Part shown: one piece after another, positions 60,612 through 64,000 of the stretch
Position numbering within the stretch: the first letter of the stretch is position 1
How the letters are laid out: each line of letters opens with the position of its first letter
Source: an uncultured Prevotella sp.
GTDB taxonomy: Bacteria; Bacteroidota; Bacteroidia; Bacteroidales; Bacteroidaceae
Reading direction: 5' to 3'
Assembly (NCBI RefSeq): GCF_946404925.1
Contig: NZ_CAMJFM010000003.1
Span: 102,887 to 166,886 of the forward strand
Length of the DNA: 64,000 nt
Program-made: the position numbers and the translations under genes
The notes under the pieces: generated by a model
What the model saw: only the letters and a program-made list of their open reading frames with translations
Databases searched by the model: none
Told to the model about the DNA's origin: nothing

Positions 60612-62222
60612 ATGACACAGAAGATTATTATTTTGGATTTCGGTTCGCAGACAACCCAGTTGATTGGTCGTCGCGTTCGCGAACTTGACACCTTCTGCGA
60701 GATTCTGCCTTACAACAAGTTCCCCAAGGACGATCCTTCGGTCATCGGCGTCATCCTGAGTGGTTCGCCCTACTCGGTTCACGATCCTGAGGCGTTCAAG
60801 GTAGATTTGAGCCAGTTCGTTGGCCGTCTGCCAGTGTTGGGCATCTGTTATGGCGCTCAGTTCATCTCGCACACACTCGGTGGTAAGGTCGAAAAGGCCG
60901 ACAGCCGCGAGTATGGTCGTGCCAACCTCCAGACGGTGGATACCACCAACCCTCTCTTCAAGGGTTTCGACCAGCACTCTCAGGTGTGGATGTCGCATGG
61001 TGATACCATCACTGCCATCCCCGATGATTTCAAGGTGATTGGCTCTACCAAGGATGTTACTAATGCCGCTTTCGCTTCAACCAAGCAGCCCGTTTGGGCC
61101 GTTCAGTTCCACCCCGAGGTGTTCCACACCCTTCAGGGCACACAGCTGCTCAAGAACTTCGTAGTTGATATCTGCGGTTCAAAGCAGGAGTGGAGTGCCG
61201 CATCGTTTGTCGATTCAACCGTAGCCGAGCTTAAGGCTCAGTTGGGCAACGATCGCGTTATTCTTGGTCTTTCTGGCGGTGTCGATTCTTCTGTGGCTGC
61301 AGTATTGCTCAACAAGGCCATTGGCAACCGTCTCACCTGTATCTTCGTTGATCACGGCATGCTCCGTAAGAACGAGTTCAGTCAGGTGATGGAAGACTAT
61401 AAGGTACTGGGACTCAATGTGATAGGTGTTGATGCCAGCGAGAAGTTCTTCAGCGATTTGGCTGGTGTTACCGATCCTGAGCAGAAGCGTAAAATCATCG
61501 GTCGCGACTTTGTAGAGGTGTTCAATGCCGAGGCTAAGAAGATTACCGATGCCAAGTGGTTGGCTCAGGGCACTATCTATCCTGACCGTATCGAGAGTTT
61601 GAATATCACTGGTAAGGTCATCAAGAGTCACCACAATGTGGGTGGTCTGCCTAAGGAGATGCATCTGCAGCTTTGCGAGCCACTCAAGTGGTTGTTCAAG
61701 GACGAGGTTCGTCGTGTGGGCCGCCAGATGGGCATGCCCGAGCACTTGATCACCCGTCACCCCTTCCCTGGTCCTGGTCTCGCCGTACGTATCCTTGGCG
61801 ACATCACTCGCGAGAAGGTAGAGATTCTGCAGAATGCCGACGATATCTATATCCGCGGTCTTCGCGACTATAAGGTTAAGCTCTCTGGCGAGGAGGCTCG
61901 TAAGGTGCTGGCTGCTGGTGTTCCTGCTCAGATGCAGGATGGCGAAATCGAGGTTTCGCTCTACGATCAGATCTGGCAGGCTGGAGCTATCCTTCTGAGT
62001 ACCGTTCGTTCGGTAGGCGTTATGGGCGATGAGCGTACTTACGAGCATCCCGTAGCCCTGCGTGCCGTTACATCAACTGATGCTATGACAGCTGACTGGG
62101 CTCATCTGCCTTACGAGTTTATGGCTAAGGTTAGTAACGAGATTATTAATAAGGTACGTGGCGTTAACCGCGTTTGCTACGACATCTCGTCAAAACCACC
62201 CGCAACCATCGAGTGGGAATAA
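60612..62222 (+). CDS. guaA: GMP synthase (glutamine-hydrolyzing)
   Basis: [31 protein letters not shown]-term [11 protein letters not shown]. Confidence 0.98.
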   Translation: MTQKIIILDFGSQTTQLIGRRVRELDTFCEILPYNKFPKDDPSVIGVILSGSPYSVHDPEAFKVDLSQFVGRLPVLGICYGAQFISHTLGGKVEKADSREYGRANLQTVDTTNPLFKGFDQHSQVWMSHGDTITAIPDDFKVIGSTKDVTNAAFASTKQPVWAVQFHPEVFHTLQGTQLLKNFVVDICGSKQEWSAASFVDSTVAELKAQLGNDRVILGLSGGVDSSVAAVLLNKAIGNRLTCIFVDHGMLRKNEFSQVMEDYKVLGLNVIGVDASEKFFSDLAGVTDPEQKRKIIGRDFVEVFNAEAKKITDAKWLAQGTIYPDRIESLNITGKVIKSHHNVGGLPKEMHLQLCEPLKWLFKDEVRRVGRQMGMPEHLITRHPFPGPGLAVRILGDITREKVEILQNADDIYIRGLRDYKVKLSGEEARKVLAAGVPAQMQDGEIEVSLYDQIWQAGAILLSTVRSVGVMGDERTYEHPVALRAVTSTDAMTADWAHLPYEFMAKVSNEIINKVRGVNRVCYDISSKPPATIEWE

Positions 62223-62378
62223 TTGGTGGCGGGAAATCGAGAAATCTGCCCTAGACGGGCAAAACCCTCATAATCCCCATAATCCAATCATTATAAACAA
62301 CTTAGAGCCGCAAAGTGTCAGATTGTTGATGCACCTGCGGCTCTATTGTGTTTAGTCAGAATTTGAAAAGCTGCCACT
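62211..62378. repeat. left 168-bp inverted-repeat arm (starts in last 4 codons of guaA)
   Basis: Exact reverse complement of 63786-63953. Confidence 0.95.
62304..62344. other. hairpin within the arm (AGAGCCGCA ... TGCGGCTCT)
   Basis: 9-bp perfect arms, 23-nt loop; possible terminator or recombination structure. Confidence 0.6.
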
Positions 62379-62458
62379 GTTTTCTGCCCCTGCATATCCC
62401 TATTTTGTGACACTATTTTACGGTCAAAAAGTTTAATCAATAATAGGTGTATCATTTT

Positions 62459-63787
62459 ATGGCAGTAAAGTTTACTTTTAATTTGAAAGAACCTCAAAGT
62501 GAGGAATCTTTGCTAATGCTAATTTGCAGATGGGACAGTCAGCCAATTAAGCTCAGTACAAAGCAAAGAGTATTTGTTGCGACTTGGAATAACAAAAAGC
62601 AGTTGTGTATAACGAGTAAAGAGTTGTTCCCTCCTAGGATAAATCGTCACAGTAAGACGGTTAATGAATTCTTGGAGCGATTGTCTTCCAAGCTAATAGA
62701 ATTTTATGATGAGAACTATTCAAATTCAATCTCAGTATTACAGGCAAAGAATTCAATTAAGAAACTTATTGATAGTCTTGTGGAGAATGATAGAATTGAG
62801 GAAGAGAAGAAGAAAGTGACTCCGATACGTTTTTTTGAAGAATATATCGAAAAGAAACGTATAGACCCACATACAGGAAGATACATTTCGGAACGAACTA
62901 AAATTCACCAAAGAACTGTTATTCATCGTCTCAAAACCTTCCTTGCTGACAACAATCTACCAGATGACTTTTCTGTGTTTACTTCCAGCAACTTTGACAG
63001 ACAGTACACTGAATGGTGCTACTCTGTTAAGAAGTACAGACAAAATACGGTTTATGCAACCTATGGAGTACTTAAACCTTTCTTGAATGCTGCAAAGGAA
63101 GAAGGTATTGATGTTGGTGAAAGCTATAAAAACCTAAAGGGTAAGTGTGTTGATGTGGATGCTATCTATTTGACAGAAGAAGAAATAGAACGAATATATA
63201 AACTCAATATTGCAAAACTTATGGATGACGGAGAGATAGACAGAAAATCAACTATCGAACAGACAAGGGATTTGTTTATTATAGCATGTTGGACAGGCTT
63301 ACGACGTAGTGACATAAACCGTTTAGAGAAAGCGACATTCAACTTGAAAGATAAGATTATAATCGCTACAGCAGAGAAAACAAAGCGGCCCGTGATAATA
63401 CCGATGCATCCTATGGTAATGGCTATCTGGAAGAAGTATAATGGCAGATTCCCTCATTTAGGTGATAAAGGTAAGACCAATAATCATCTACGTGAGTGCG
63501 CTCGACACGCTGGCATTGATGATGAAGTAAGGATGGTGGAGAATCGAGCAGGAAAAGCTACTACTTTGATCTACAAAAAGTATCAATTGGTAGGTATGCA
63601 CACTGGCCGTAGAAGTTTTGCCACTAACATGTATAAGCGTAAATTCCCAACCATCGCAATTATGCGACTTACGGGGCATACTACGGAAGCAAATTTCCTA
63701 AAGTACATCAAAGTAACTCCAGAAGAAAATGCAGCAATGATGGCAGAAGAGTTCTTTAAAGCATTGAAACCGTTTGAGAATGATTAG
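62459..63787 (+). CDS. tyrosine recombinase/site-specific integrase
   Basis: WTGLRRSDINRL; MHTGRRSFATN; LTGHTTEANFLKYIKV (R, HxxR, H, Y all present); N-terminal Arm-type domain; ORF extends to 62447. Confidence 0.93.
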   Translation: MAVKFTFNLKEPQSEESLLMLICRWDSQPIKLSTKQRVFVATWNNKKQLCITSKELFPPRINRHSKTVNEFLERLSSKLIEFYDENYSNSISVLQAKNSIKKLIDSLVENDRIEEEKKKVTPIRFFEEYIEKKRIDPHTGRYISERTKIHQRTVIHRLKTFLADNNLPDDFSVFTSSNFDRQYTEWCYSVKKYRQNTVYATYGVLKPFLNAAKEEGIDVGESYKNLKGKCVDVDAIYLTEEEIERIYKLNIAKLMDDGEIDRKSTIEQTRDLFIIACWTGLRRSDINRLEKATFNLKDKIIIATAEKTKRPVIIPMHPMVMAIWKKYNGRFPHLGDKGKTNNHLRECARHAGIDDEVRMVENRAGKATTLIYKKYQLVGMHTGRRSFATNMYKRKFPTIAIMRLTGHTTEANFLKYIKVTPEENAAMMAEEFFKALKPFEND

Positions 63788-63953
63788 TGGCAGCTTTTCA
63801 AATTCTGACTAAACACAATAGAGCCGCAGGTGCATCAACAATCTGACACTTTGCGGCTCTAAGTTGTTTATAATGATTGGATTATGGGGATTATGAGGGT
63901 TTTGCCCGTCTAGGGCAGATTTCTCGATTTCCCGCCACCAATTATTCCCACTC
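63786..63953. repeat. right 168-bp inverted-repeat arm
   Basis: Exact reverse complement of 62211-62378. Confidence 0.95.
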
Positions 63954-64000
63954 AAGTATATGAGTTCTGTTGATACCCATTAACTTAGCTGCTGCAATTC
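63942..64000 (-). CDS. 3' end of a gene with a Fis-type HTH-like C-terminus, truncated by the repeat arm (partial, runs off window)
   Basis: Reverse strand ...IAAAKLMGINRTHILEWE*; last codons EWE* lie in the repeat arm. Confidence 0.5.
   Translation of the reverse strand, partial: IAAAKLMGINRTHILEWE

Noticed and set aside
1-64000. CRISPR arrays, rRNA operons, prophage
   Set aside because: No regular repeat-spacer array, rRNA sequence or phage structural genes could be seen by reading.

Overview
Window from a Bacteroidales-type (Prevotella-like) chromosome, judged from TAnnTTTG promoter boxes and protein family content. Most of it is ordinary core genome: purB (partial), tRNA-Val, paaK-like/ACT, gltS, dnaK, recA, a carboxynorspermidine/saccharopine dehydrogenase-like gene, nhaD, frr, rsgA, an S9 peptidase, mnmA, an SPFH operon, gpsA, lysS, a complete menaquinone cluster (menI-like/F/D/B/C/E), aroB, a TonB-family outer-membrane protein, a sugar nucleotidyltransferase and guaA. 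Regions that stand out: (1) a four-gene array of paralogous hybrid-sensor-like histidine kinases with no response regulator in the window, arranged as two duplicated pairs; one member has lost its phospho-acceptor His and both N-box Asn residues; (2) an AT-rich accessory island (about 35.9-43.5 kb) with a WYL regulator, an MNT/HEPN toxin-antitoxin pair, a three-gene lipoprotein/membrane cassette ending in a WHH-nuclease toxin, two matching palindromic operator-like promoters, flanking direct repeats and a P-loop ORF bracketed by inverted repeats, plus a perfect 50-bp A/T palindrome; (3) a tyrosine recombinase enclosed by perfect 168-bp inverted repeats that begin inside the last codons of guaA and of a second truncated gene; (4) a family of about 35-bp tracts made of five 7-nt units, found at gene boundaries and also inside menC and menE; (5) a REP-like palindrome inserted in frame in menF; (6) three tandem ROK-family proteins with degenerate kinase motifs. 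No CRISPR array or rRNA was seen. All calls were made by eye from sequence and the ORF track; no database search was run.
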